From assembly GCA_963693285.1 (NCBI GenBank), contig OY848918.1, positions 18,797,484-18,861,483 on the forward strand: a DNA stretch of 64,000 bases, read 5' to 3'. The position numbers and the translations under genes were made by a program. Below the pieces are notes generated by a model, which saw only the letters and a program-made list of their open reading frames with translations, searched no databases and was not told where the DNA came from. Source of the stretch: Xestospongia muta. Lineage: Eukaryota; Porifera; Demospongiae; Haplosclerida; Petrosiidae. This document shows positions 37,201 through 58,037 of this stretch, one piece after another. Positions within the stretch are counted from its first letter, which is position 1. The number at the start of each line of letters is the position of its first letter.

Positions 37201-40200
37201 TACCTTCTCTGTGTCTTGTGATATTTCAGTATGTGATGGCTGTACACTTTCTTCATAAGTAGATACAGATTTCAAATGTGGTGAAGATGGTTTATCAGAT
37301 GTATTAAGCTATAAAATGTCACATATTATATAGAAAACAATAAAAGTAATCAGACCGTCTATACTGGTACTGCTCTTAAGTACATTATATAATAGTACTG
37401 TACTATAACAGTACAATACAATATAGTAGAGTACAGTACATATTGTTAGAAGTAAGTACTCTTACAATACATTTAATGTATATACTTTTATTGTACTCTA
37501 TAGTACTACTTACTTTAAATGAGTATTTGCTTTTGTGAAGAGAAGGCATGGAGCCTACACCAAATTTTGTTTTGCTACCAAGTTTTGTTACAGAGCCTTT
37601 GCTATCTTTAAGCATCCATGATTTAGATGTACTATGTTCACTTTGAGAGGATAGTTTACGCTCATTATGACTTACAGACACTGGAACATGTTCAAAATCA
37701 AATGCTATATGTAATAAAAGATAGTTGCTATTAATGTACATGTTGTACATGTAACTGTACATGTTGTACATATGAATATACTGTTATTGTAATTGATATG
37801 AAAATGTATGTATCTAAAAAGCAAAGCAATATTTATCTATCATTATTACATCATGATACATGTCTACATGTACATGTTTATATATGTCAGTATAATATAT
37901 AGTGTACATGTACATCATAACATTTACACTATGGACAGTATGAGCACATACCAACAGAGGGTGTAGTCCCAGGATCATCATTTTGGGATGGTTCCTCATC
38001 TTCATTCTCTTTAATTATCTCCTCATGAATTATTGCTGGTTGAGACGGACGACGAAAATTTTTCAAGATATTTGGTGTAGCTATTTAAAGAATATAATTA
38101 TCATGTGACTACTATATAATGATCACATGACTTACATGTGCTAGAACGAGGTCTTAAAAGGAACTGAGCAGTCCAATCTGTAGGTCTACGTATTGTGCTT
38201 TTTGATTTCCTATGATATATAGCACTATGAGATCTTTTAAATGCTAAGGAAGAAAAGACATTTGTTAATAGAATCTATGAACTGTTAGTCCACGTATCAA
38301 TCTATTTATCTGTCTATCTCTTGTTGTCAATCTGTCTGTTCATTTATCAATATGTCTGTAGTCTATCTCTATATATGCCATTAATCTATCCATCCATCCA
38401 TATAATCACTTGGTTTAATAGGTGCATTGTTTTCTATTTCATCCTCAGATTCTTGAATATTATCGTCTAAAACAAAAGATACAGTGGTAGCGTCTGTTTT
38501 CTCATCTTTCTCCTTCTTAGGATAAATGTCAACACTGTACTTTAAATCAATACAAGCAACAGAGACAGCCTCTTCTAAACCACATACTGGAAACTAGAGA
38601 AGACAAGATATTGTACATATTTGTACATGTATACATGTATTACTAAAACATGTACAGTATATATGACATATACATGTAAATGTACTAGCTAATAATGATA
38701 TAGTCAATATTTTATCCAAATTATCAAATTACTACAAGTTAAGTTGTCTTTCATATTCATATTGTGTATTGTTTAAAAGCTGACATTTTTATGATTAAAT
38801 AAGTATGACCAAAACAAAAACAAGAATATTTTAAATATAATAATTATTAATATATAAAGGGTCCTACCTGTGGGACACCATCAATCTGTTCCTCCTCTTC
38901 TAAAGAGACTCGTTCCAAATATAAGCCTTGTCGAACAAATAAGATAATTTCCCAGACATAAAATATGATCTAAGGACAGAATATAAACTGACTACTAATA
39001 ATGACAATATAATGAAGTGATATCAGTACAATGTACAAATTATACACATGTACCAGTATGTGTACATGATGTGAATTAAAGTTAACAATATAACACAGTC
39101 CATTAATACATGTAGATTTCATTTGTAACAATAGAAATGCAATACAAAATTCCCACCTCCCATCTCTCTCTCTTTTTTATACTCTCCTTCCCATATCAAA
39201 TCACTATTAGTACTATTATATGTCATATTAAATAGAGTTACCTTTACAATAATAGAAAAGACAGTAATTGAGACAACAACAACAATGACACTGATTTTAA
39301 CCCAATCATAATCTAACTCTCCCTTAATAGAACTGAAGTCTAACTTGTCAGGACAGAAGTGGTTACAATGAATTGAATAACAAGTATCTCTGAATTCCAA
39401 GTTATCCACAATATATCGACATCTGTACCACATGGAAATAGCATCTTGGATAGTCAAAGCCTAAAGTAGAAGACATAAGCAATAGAACAAAATGATTGTT
39501 GAAGTTTGGCTAATCTACTCAATACTATTTAGTAGGGATACTTGTGCTGTAATGACTAGTGATTCAGTATATTGCTTAATCAGCAATTTCACTCCATATT
39601 TTTCTGCTGTCTGTATTTATAGCAAACATTTAGTTTTATGTCAGCCTCACTTGCTCTCTGTTGTGTTCTCTAAGTAGCATACTATCCTGTCTAATTGTCT
39701 TCCTACCACTGTTTCATTTTTCATTCTCCTTTTTATTTGCTTCTCCATCATAATCTCTATGATCTCTTTATAATCTCTGTCTCCAGTTATGCTCTGTCAC
39801 TAAGGGCCTTTTTCTCATATCATAGAGTATGACTGAATCTATATTCTTTTCAACATAACATATGTAGTGTGTATTGTACATGCATAAACTTTTAAACAGC
39901 ATTAATTCCATTCCTAAAGCATGACAGCAACATCCTTAACTGAAATGTGACAAATTGATTTAACACATTCCAATTGCATTCAATTAGTGACATATATATG
40001 TGTTGTACATCTTAGTAACTTACATCAGCTGGATTACATGAGTTTGTATTAGCCACTTGTCTACTTGATGTGCTTCCAGAAAAGTAATATGAAGACCACA
40101 CCCCGCTTTTTATGGTATGACTATATTAAGAATAGATACTTTATGAATATTAATATGAATAACTTTTACTATTACACTGATCCTGTTTCCATCATATAAT

Positions 40201-40208
40201 TAAATAAA

Positions 40209-40259
<51 letters not shown>

Positions 40260-42942
40260 TGTTATTTATTATTCCAACAATCTATCCTACTCACTCATCC
40301 ATCATTACTAAAATTAAATATGGAAAACAAATTTGCTTATTATATTACGTTTAAACCACAATTATTGGAACTATGAAAGTACTGTATAATTATGTATTTG
40401 AACGTGTAACATCATCCTTTCATTACCAGCAGTTTATTACAAAGCTACTCTAAATTATGCCATGTATTTGGAAACAAGTAAGGATAACTGTACACTATGT
40501 GATGGTATATTCCCAAATGTATAACATATCAACTATTTTAACTAAACAATTATATCCTATATTGCTAATGTAATATAAACAAAATATATTTTGAGATATA
40601 ACCTCTGTTACTTTAGTTAAGTCTGGACTAACAAAAATGCATTAAACCAAATGTTAGTCATATTAGTAAAGTAAACAACTCTTTATTACAGGTTAATGCC
40701 CACATAATAATAATAATAAACAAGTGGGAAGTAAAGTAAGAAATGTTTTCTTAGACCATTATAACATTAATTCCACTTACAGTACATCAGTCTATCAAAA
40801 CAACACCTTTATAGCAGCCAAATTGAACAGTGTGTTATTCATATAAACATTTACAATAAGGGAGTATGTGTTGTGATGTGATATTCACTGAAATAATTTA
40901 CATAGTAAGTGCAACCAATTGTAACTACAATAGGGAGTATATGTTGTTGTGCAATATTCATTTAAATGATTGAAAGCAAATATTAAGTGTACTAGATTGT
41001 GTACAGCATTTTATAATTGCAGAAACTATGTTAAAATGAAAGACAAACAATAATAAACTGTACTTGTGTTTGTAAATCATGACACAATTCAACTTCAAAG
41101 TAACAATGGAATGGTCCCAACATGACTAGGTGATAAACTATGAAATAGGCTATCAATCAACATGCATCAGTGGCATAATACAAGCTGAAAATGTGAACTG
41201 ACAAATAAGAGTTGTTATTCCTAGTAAGACTTGTTAACACTTAGTAACATGACAAATTTACTAAGCAAATAACTAGGCTTCTACGAGAATCAGCCATTCT
41301 ATTCTGCTACTGTGCATCAACAGCTATTTTGATAGATGACTTATCATGATAACAAACAGTCAAATGAATTAGGTAGCTATAACAGGCAAAATTGATAAAG
41401 CTCATACTTTTTACATACAAATATATGTGCAGAAAATTGTGATGCATATATAGAGTCTATGTACATGTACATGCACTAGAACATTAGGTAAATAATGTTA
41501 AGACAAAAGTGGTTAAATTCAATCTAATTACTACAATAATTAATGGAGCAGGATAGAATACTATCAAAGTATCACAATCATATAATAATTTATAATCTAA
41601 CTTACGTAAATGAGCCCCTCAAATTGCCAATATCTTGTGTTATTTCTTCATTTGATATACCTGACAAAATCCCGCCAGAATCAAATAGACTTGAAGTAGC
41701 AAAATAAATATGTTGCAAACACTCAGTCACTATAAAACTTAATAATGGTACAGTCTTTGATCTAGCAATGCTAGAATTCATAACGCCTCCGTATTCAGCT
41801 ACTATGAAAAGAAACTCTAATCCTAAACTTGGTTGTACGTTATCTCCCTGGTACTGTCCTGGAATTATGCTATTAGCAATGCTGTCTGCTAAGAGATATA
41901 CATCATAAAGGCTAAAGAGTGCTATAACGGGTATTTCACCTCCAGGGAAGTAATCTGGGCTAGTTAATACACAGTAGATACTGAGGCAGCATGGGGAGCC
42001 TCGGGTTGTATCAGAGCACTGAGGACTAGTTGAGATGATAGTAAGTAAGTCCTTTTTTGATTGGATGTTGGTAGGTATGTTCATTGTATCATCTTCATCC
42101 TTAACTGTTCCATTAAATCTACGATAAATATTGTTTCGAAAGTTAACAAACCATGATGAGTCAGCGATTATACTGATATTGGTCATTCCATCGAGCTTTT
42201 CGTAAACCCATTTCGCATTGTTGACCACACCTAGACCTCCTGCACTGGAGCCAGCAAGAATCAGATTTGTGGCATCAGACAATCCATTAACCATTAGTTC
42301 ATTAATAATGCTTTGAAATATGACTGATCCTCTGAACGTGAATTGTAAATTTGGACTTTCAGGTTTGTAAACTTTGTCTAAGAAGTCTGACTGAGGGTTA
42401 CCTGATTCATTGATATTAGGTACTTCTCTGGTATCATTTCCAAGCCACATATCACTGCTACAGTAAGGGATAATGACACGATTATAATCATAAAATGAAG
42501 GGTTATTCTCCTTCTTTGAGTCCATAATATCTCTACCTACTATGTTCTTTAGTACTTCATTATCTTTAATAAACGTGCTCATGGAAGTCATGTATGGATT
42601 AAGCCTGACACTCAAGTTTCTGTTTTCTGTAGCAGTCCAAGCCACAGTGAGGTTGAATTGAGGATAAAAATTGTCTAATAGTGTTTCTTGGCTAGTAGCA
42701 AACTCTTTTCTAACTTTAGAATTAAAGAATCGTCTGTTACAAGTTTCTGGTGAGTAGCAAAGTCCACCACTTTCCAGAAAGACCAGCCATTTACTGGAGG
42801 AATTTGTTTTCTCTATGAAATACCCTGCTCTGGAAAAGTCATTGCAAAGAGCTGCTTTATCTTGGACAGTGGTCCATGTCAAGGCTGCCTCAGTTATGAA
42901 GAGAGGCAGGAATAAATAGAAAGTTAAGACATTGTAAGTCAT
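30637..42942 (-). CDS. Notum-type carboxylesterase fused to an ABCG half transporter with long C-terminal tail
   Basis: Twenty-six exons splice in consistent phase to about 2004 residues. Order along the protein: signal peptide and Notum/pectin-acetylesterase-like hydrolase (about 1-525), one transmembrane helix (about 533-560), an ABCG nucleotide-binding domain (first strand about 600, Walker A 888-896, LSGGQ 998-1002, Walker B ending D1022-E1023, H-loop H1055), an ABCG membrane domain (about 1180-1477), and an acidic, basic-patched tail (1478-2004). Topology is coherent: the hydrolase would be outside, and a single helix leads into the cytosolic ATPase. ABCG proteins mostly export lipids and sterols and work as dimers. 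Notum removes palmitoleate from Wnt, while other family members deacetylate polysaccharides. The substrate here is unknown. The alternative is two adjacent genes, but no stop, promoter or start was found between the parts. A TATA box lies upstream at 43016-43024. Confidence 0.75.
31506..32508 (-). other. Exon 25: long acidic/basic cytosolic tail after the ABCG membrane domain
   Basis: The last membrane exon ends ATC AG, and this exon begins A TCA AAT, giving an uninterrupted frame into the tail. About the first 110 residues are strongly acidic. They are followed by a basic patch (KRFRKISRPKQLDLRTRRGR) and further Lys/Arg-rich blocks (RKRVKSLFL, PKKRRLTF). Typical ABCG proteins end shortly after the last membrane helix, so a tail of about 527 residues over exons 25-26 is unusual. 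No family is recognised. Confidence 0.65.
33524..33640. repeat. Three poly-C tracts in an intron
   Basis: C runs of about 12, 17 and 14 bases occur near 33526-33535, 33551-33567 and 33626-33640, in the intron between the exons at 33733-33858 and 33228-33430. The minus strand is therefore G-rich in the transcript sense and could form G-quadruplex-like structures. Confidence 0.85.
34501..34546. repeat. (TG)n/(GA)n microsatellite
   Basis: A GTGTGT run adjoins GAGAGA in the intron before exon 19. The acceptor of exon 19 (ACATACAG) lies directly beside it. Confidence 0.85.
34870..36895 (-). other. Exons 11-17: ABCG nucleotide-binding domain core
   Basis: Exons 36895-36784, 36605-36544, 36494-36382, 36334-36244, 36029-35888, 35376-35116 and 34931-34870. 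Successive motifs are the leader PGELVGIMGPSG, completed across the splice as GCGKTTFLDLLTGRR (Walker A); ABCG-style GEIYVNGHSL; the Q-loop region GYVLQLATPYYKELTVREN; signature LSGGQKRRLVIA; Walker B KVIFLDEPTSGLD; H-loop TIHQPR; and GNVAYHG. All catalytic residues needed for ATP hydrolysis are present. Confidence 0.9.
37002..38593 (-). other. Exons 5-10: first NBD strand plus a roughly 255-residue cytosolic insert
   Basis: Exons 38593-38410, 38243-38136, 38080-37952, 37704-37514, 37308-37204 and 37088-37002. Exon 5 includes VACIDLKYSVDIYPKK, which resembles the first beta strand of ABCG ATPase domains. In typical members the next strand (KEILRGIS here, exon 11) follows after a short loop. 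Here about 255 low-complexity residues, rich in Ser, Lys and Glu, intervene and include the basic segment RSHSAIYHRKSKSTIRRP. The donor of exon 5 is GTGATT, a weak site. Confidence 0.65.
40121..41605 (-). other. Intron 1 of the Notum-ABCG gene
   Basis: This 1485-bp intron has donor GTAAGT after TTT AC (41605-41601) and acceptor ATATAG (40122-40121). It joins phase 2 to phase 2, making an intact Thr codon. It contains an ATT microsatellite at about 40209-40254 and no recognised exon, promoter or second start codon with signal peptide. Confidence 0.7.
40209..40254. repeat. (ATT)n microsatellite
   Basis: About 15 ATT units, intronic. Confidence 0.9.
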
Positions 42943-43015
42943 TTCGTGTCTTGATAGCAAAACAGAGAGCAACAATACAAACTCCTTTTGCTTTGTCTGC
43001 TGCTGTTAGCAGCCA

Positions 43016-43024
43016 CTTTTATAG
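43016..43024 (-). promoter_or_regulatory. TATA box of the Notum-ABCG gene
   Basis: CTATAAAAG on the minus strand lies about 75 nt upstream of the chosen ATG (42942). Initiation about 30 nt downstream would give a 5' UTR of about 45-50 nt. The frame remains open upstream but has no ATG there, only TTG at 42975, which supports 42942 as the start. Confidence 0.55.
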
Positions 43025-43399
43025 AACTTTGCACAACGTATGTTTCAGTCTACGCCCACCCACATTTAGAATACTTAAATAATATTCTTATCATTTCCTT
43101 CAAATAGTTGACAATGAATATTGAATTTCCTTCAAATGGTTACCAATGAATATTGAATTTGTAGGTATAACTTAACCAATAGTGGTAAACGTACTATGAC
43201 ATCACACAGAAATATTAATTTTTATTAAGTAACAATTGTGTTAACGGTATGTTAAATTGATCTGAGCTAACTTTGACTGATAAGAATTTATTATGTTGAG
43301 GTAATAATAATGGTTAAGTGGAACTATTTAAATACATTTACTTTAAACAGATGAAACTCAAATGTTAAACATTTAAAGATAGGGTAGTAACAGATAAAA

Positions 43400-43669
43400 T
43401 TATAAATCAGACTTAGCATAAATTACACTTAGAATATCACTATTATGGCAAGGGTCTGGTAGGGCACGCATAATACAGTTGTCTCCTTTCCTTGCGAAAC
43501 AACAGAGCCTATTGAATCTCTGCTTGACAAACCACATTGTTTTTATAGTTGGGTGTGGCTGTATAGAGGCTCTAAAAACGATGCATTCTTTTGACGTTTC
43601 TTGTTGGAATATGGCTTGTTCGCTTTCCTCGTTGCTTTTTGGGTTTGATTGTGTCTTCTTTGTGTTCAT
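43400..43669 (-). CDS. Unassigned 89-residue ORF
   Basis: An ATG-initiated frame (starting MNTKKTQSNPKSNEESEQAI) is hydrophilic at the N-terminus with several Cys residues later (RLCCFARKGDNC). Composition is protein-like and its GC content is above the surroundings. No family is recognised and no splice partners were found. It could be a small gene, the relic of an element, or chance. Confidence 0.25.
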   Translation of the reverse strand: MNTKKTQSNPKSNEESEQAIFQQETSKECIVFRASIQPHPTIKTMWFVKQRFNRLCCFARKGDNCIMRALPDPCHNSDILSVIYAKSDL

Positions 43670-43853
43670 TAAAGCGTTACTATTAGTATAGCGTAGTCAG
43701 CTCCTCCATTAATGAAACAGGAGTATCTGGTAAAGAGCTATTGATCGTCTCGTTCGAAGTTTCACCAGTGATACGTACATGATAAGTACTTGTTGGTTCA
43801 CGTTTGGAGCTCCTGGAGGAATAATTCTATTTCTAGTAAGTTACTGTGGACTA

Positions 43854-43905
43854 TAGCCTCGTACCCAGGTTCTACTCTTTACTAGAACGCCTGGGTACGA
43901 GGCTA
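43854..43905. mobile_element. Minimal 52-bp palindromic element, TAGCCTCGTAC family
   Basis: Left end TAGCCTCGTACCCAGG and right end CCTGGGTACGAGGCTA are perfect inverted copies. They are flanked by a perfect 10-bp direct repeat CTGTGGACTA (43844-43853 and 43906-43915). Little remains between the ends. It shares ends and duplication length with the 619-bp element at 23136-23754. Confidence 0.9.
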
Positions 43906-44068
43906 CTGTGGACTATTTCTTTGTTCTTGTGGGCGTACAAAACAGTTGTCTGAGAAATCGTCTTTATAGTTAATGCATTCCCAATACTTCTTTAGCTTAT
44001 AAATTACTTATATTCTGTAATATTTTATCAGTAAAGTTATTGACAAAAAATTGGTGACACAAAGTCCT

Positions 44069-44191
44069 TAGTGTCTATTTGTCTGGCAGGAAATGCATAT
44101 ACTTGTTGTGTATTAAACTGATCCCCACCCCCTAATTTAACCTACCTTTATACAACAAAGTATACATTTCCTGCCGGACAAACAGACACTA
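44069..44191. mobile_element. 123-bp foldback element
   Basis: Arms TAGTGTCTATTTGTCTGGCA and its inverse (TGCCGGACAAACAGACACTA) extend through GGAAATG(C)ATATAC to near 45 bp each with few mismatches. The centre contains CCCCACCCCC. It is probably a MITE; the target duplication is not evident. Confidence 0.75.
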
Positions 44192-44792
44192 CGTTAGTTA
44201 TAATCGATTGGCTGAACAACAGTGAAGACAATTCTTGTTTTTTTTTTGTGAGCCTTACATCCTACGCAATTAGCCATCACGTGACTCAACACCTTTTCAT
44301 ATGTTCTTAAGTATCATCAGATTTCCGTTTGAATAGAGATACTCCCATTTCCTTTAAAGGAGTCGAAGCGAGACACATTACTATGTATACGCTTCCTCTA
44401 AAAGCACAAGGGCTGGCCTCTCCAGAGTAAATACATCAGAACAATACCTAGTTGTTACAACTTCATCAAACAAGATAACTAATGACAGAAGTAGTCTCCA
44501 CTTGCTTTACAATTGAAAACAATGATTTTGTTGATAACATCTTATAAATAATAAACTGATAATCATAAGTTAAACAAAAGAAAAATAATAATTGTTTTAC
44601 AATTGAAAACAATAATTTTGCTGATAGCATCTTAAATAACAAACTTATGATAATCACAAATTATATAAAAGAAAAACAACACATTCAGTTGATTATAATG
44701 ATATACTGTAATGATTTTAGATTAATAAACTTATAATAATAATTATGTAAAAATCTACTTACATGTATTTAAAGCCTCAGCTAACATGGTCT

Positions 44793-54389
<9,597 letters not shown>

Positions 54390-55160
54390 CACAAACTTGA
54401 CAAACCCCCACGTGTTACAACAATACCACGCCCAGTTATTAAGCCCAACCTTTTAATCATTATTGAAGTTCAAAGGTTAATTGCCATCATTTTGCAGTCA
54501 TAGGAACGAATTATCTAGCTAACCTACCTGATATATATAAGTAAGATACAAGCGAGTCACTGAGTGAATGACTCACTATTCATTGAAATACTCCTGTATT
54601 TATTTTTTTAATCAACAGTGATGCAACCAAAAGCTATTTATAAATTACAATTGACTAAAACCATTTAATCTATACCAATTAACTCACATGGATATGTATT
54701 GCAGGATTTATTATTAGTGTAGAATATTTATTTAACAGAGATTGAGTTATTTACATAGAGAAAACTCAAATGTTCAACCCTTTCATGATAAAACTTTGTT
54801 GAATCACAACCAAACATGATCAATGATTATTGTTGTTTTATATTCTTTAAGTTCAGTTTTCTAGTTTATTCATTACGTATTATGAAATGTTTGAAATATA
54901 GTGATACAGTGTGACAGTACCCTATTTCCGAATAAATTAATCTTATTGACATTATATCATCATTTGAAAAAATATTTTTAAAAACAAACTACATGATCAA
55001 TAAAACAAAGGACTACACATGAAAATTAAACACTGATTTAACTACTAAATCTAGTCACTACATGTACATTATTAACATTGTTCTTTGTCCAATTTTGACT
55101 TTGTGAATTTTTTTTATTGTGGATCAACAACCTGAATGTCACTTTTGTTTTTAAATGATC
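54390..55160. other. Upstream region of XRN2
   Basis: The first 250 bp upstream of the XRN2 ATG are less AT-rich and contain CCACGCCC and CACGTG-like motifs that could be promoter elements (inferred). The rest is AT-rich with no gene seen. Confidence 0.35.
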
Positions 55161-55631
55161 AATTCTAGGTGGACGATGAATGTCAAGATGAAGAAAATTA
55201 TTAGGATTGGCTGTCCCAGGCATCTTACTACCTTTTATATAAAGATTACATCCTCAGACAATTCAAAATTAATTTTAAATTTTTCACCTGGGAAGTTAAT
55301 GATGTTGTAACCTCTTACATTATTATTTTTGCTGGCTTAGTCTACATTCATGTCAATAGGTGGTTTTTTGAAGAAGGAATTCATTGGAACCTTTCTTTTT
55401 AACTGATCTACCAAATGTCTGTTTGAAGATCTTTATATTACCTTTTAGATGTGTGGTCACTTTATGTATATAGATGGCTGCCTGATGACTAAGACATCTG
55501 AGTTGTAGTTTAGGACAACTATCAGCTTAGAATGGAAGTATGTGATGTCTGACATTCTTGTCCCTGATATTTTGACTTTATTAGAACTACTGCTCAATAA
55601 TTATTTAGTTCTACAATCTCTACAAATTAAA

Positions 55632-55690
55632 CATATTATATATATGTATATATATGTATGTATATATATGTATATATATGTATATTAATA
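55632..55690. repeat. TATATATG-type microsatellite
   Basis: Repeated TATATATGTA units; the counterpart in tandem copy 2 has expanded into the long TA run at 57069-57173. Confidence 0.8.
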
Positions 55691-57067
55691 TCAATTAAAA
55701 TATGCTATATATGGAGTATACACTGTCTAAAATTAATTAAAATAAGTCTATGATGTTCAATCATGGTTAACTCTTGGGACAAACCCATTAATGAAAGTCA
55801 TCACTAATATTGAATTATGTGATCCAATAAAAACTTCATCTTGATACACAAAATCCCTACTACTATGATGCCATGCCAAAGTAACATTGATTGCATTGTC
55901 ACACTTAAAATTCCACTAAATGGCACTCATTCCCAATGTGACATACATGTACCATATATAGGAAGATAATGATACATTCATATATTTCCTGCTGTACATT
56001 CTAAATATAATTTTATAATCTAGGCAGTCCTGATACCATCATTTATCTTTTATTATTTATACCAAACTTATAGAGAGGTTGTGAACTGGCACTATTAAAG
56101 CAACTTTGGTATAGTAATTCATCATGGCTTCAATTGATGCTATAAGCAGATACTATTTTAATTGAAACTTATCCAGTTAGTTAAGTTGAAATAGTATCTA
56201 CCTCTCTCTTATGGTTTCAGTTGTTGGACCAAAACTACAAAGAGTACTTTCTGGCTTCTAATTGACTTTATACATATTGAATTAGACCAGTTTCAGCTAT
56301 GTAATAACTCAGTATTGGGCTAACATTATATTGATGAGATTATGGTAATAAAGACAATGGTTGAAATGACAAAATCCTATTTTAAGTGTAACTGTTAAAA
56401 TGTGTCATCACTCAGTCTACATCTTTTGGTGTCAAAATTTTTCCCATATTGTGCAACAGCCTCTCCACTGGTGAAGATGAAGAAGGTACTCCAAGAGCTT
56501 TGGTATGCAAGTTTCACAAGAGATAGACACTTCTAGGTGGACGAAGAATCTCAACATGTAGAAATTATTGGGATTGGTTGTCCCAGGCTGTTTAGTACCT
56601 TTAATATAAGGATATACATCCTCAGACAATTCAAAATTTATTTTAAGATTCCAGCTAGGAAGTTAATAATGTAGTAACCTCTTACATAACTCTTTTTGCT
56701 GGCTTAGCCATACATTCATGTCAGTAGGCAGTTTCTTGAAGAAGGACTTCATTGGAACTTTTCTTTTTAACTGATCTACAAATGTCTCTTGAAAGATCTT
56801 TATATTACCTTCTAGAAGTGTTGTCACTTTATGTTATAGATGGCTGCCTGATGACTAAGACATCTGAGTTGTAGTTTAGGACAACTATCAACTTATAATG
56901 GAAGTATATTCTTGTCTGTATGTCATGTCTGGCATTCTTGTCCCTGATACTTTGACTTTATTAGAACTACTGCTCAATAATTATTGAGTTCTATAATCTC
57001 TACAAACATATTAGATATATGTGTATATATGTGTGTGTGTATACATATATACATACATACATACATA

Positions 57068-57068
<1 letters not shown>

Positions 57069-57125
<57 letters not shown>

Positions 57126-57126
57126 C

Positions 57127-57173
<47 letters not shown>
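57069..57173. repeat. (TA)n microsatellite
   Basis: Nearly pure TA repeat of about 105 bp with a short interruption (AAATACATTA) near 57120-57130. The Tyr-Ile frame across it is not a gene. Confidence 0.9.
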
Positions 57174-57178
<5 letters not shown>

Positions 57179-57913
57179 TCAATTAAATTATGCTATATAT
57201 GGAGTATACACTGTCTAAAATGAATCAAATGAAGTCTATGATGCTCAAATATGGTTAACTCTTGGGATAAACCCATTAATAAAGTAAACTCTAATATTGA
57301 ATTTGTGATCCACTAAAAACGTCATCCTGATACACAAAATCCTTACTACTATGATGCCATGCCTAAGTAACATTGATTGCATTGTCACACTTAAAATTCT
57401 ACTAAACAGCACTCATTCCCAATGTGACATACATGTACCATATATAGGAAGATAATGATACATTCATATATTTACTGCTGTACATCAAAATGTAATTTTA
57501 TAATCTAGGCAGTCCTGATACCATCATTTATCTTTTGTATTCATACCTAACTAAGAGAGAGAGGTTGTGAATTGGCACTATTAAAGCAACTTTGGTATAG
57601 TAATTCATCATGGCTTCAACTGATGCTATAAGCAGATACTATTTTAAGTGAAACTACTCCAGTTAGTTAAGTTGAAATAGTATCTACCTCTCTCTTATGG
57701 TTTCAGTTGTTGGACCAAAACTACAAAGAGTACTTTTTGGATTCTAATTGACTTTACACATATTGAATTAGACCAGTTTTGGCTTTGTAATAACTCAATA
57801 TTGGGCTAACATTATATTGATGAGATTATGGTAATAAAGACAATGGTTGAAATGACAAAATACTATTTTAAGTGCAACTGTTTAATTGTGTCATCACTCA
57901 GTCTACATCTTTC

Positions 57914-58037
57914 TGGTGTGCCTTCTTCATCTTCACCAGTGGAGAGGCTGTTCAGCAATACAGGAAAAATTTTCACACCAGAAAATTTTTCCTGTATTGC
58001 TGAACAGCCTCTCTACTGGTGAAGATGAAGAAGGTAC
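57914..58037. repeat. Near-perfect long hairpin built from a hAT C-terminal motif
   Basis: The left arm begins CCTTCTTCATCTTCACCAGT and the right arm is its inverse (ACTGGTGAAGATGAAGAAGG). Arms of about 57 bp, including AGGCTGTTCAGCAATACAGG, are separated by a loop of about 8 bp. The left arm encodes PSSSSPVERLFSNTGKIF on the plus strand; the right arm encodes the same on the minus strand. Confidence 0.85.

Larger units (their letters stand above)
38868..42942 (-). other. Exons 1-4: Notum-like hydrolase domain and membrane helix
   Basis: Exons 42942-41606, 40120-40024, 39460-39242 and 38969-38868. The start is the ATG at 42942, giving the signal peptide MTYNVLTFYLFLPLFITEA. Family motifs are ESGGLCYSPETCNRRF (oxyanion/CNxR region), nucleophile elbow AGSSAGG (Ser 233), LYD (Asp 347) and ECLQH (His 411), in the order and spacing of Notum/PAE hydrolases, so the triad looks intact. 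Exons 2-3 supply a Cys-rich end (CYSIHCNHFCPD) like the Notum C-terminus. These are followed directly by ISVIVVVVSITVFSIIVK and IIFYVWEIILFV, a membrane helix leading to acidic cytosolic sequence. Confidence 0.8.

Noticed and set aside
41602..42975. Notum-like ORF as a free-standing 457-residue gene starting at 42975
   Set aside because: The codon at 42975 is TTG, not ATG; the first ATG is at 42942 and gives a clean signal peptide. The apparent stop at 41604-41602 lies in a GTAAGT donor, and the Cys-rich end of the domain is in later exons.
44466..44657. Tandem-like Lys/Phe-rich minus-strand ORF
   Set aside because: It contains a short local duplication (TTTACAATTGAAAACAAT twice) but no start context, domain or splice sites; it lies just downstream of the XRN2 stop and is probably 3' UTR or spacer.
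56984..57223. Tyr-Ile-rich plus-strand ORF
   Set aside because: Translation of the TA microsatellite.
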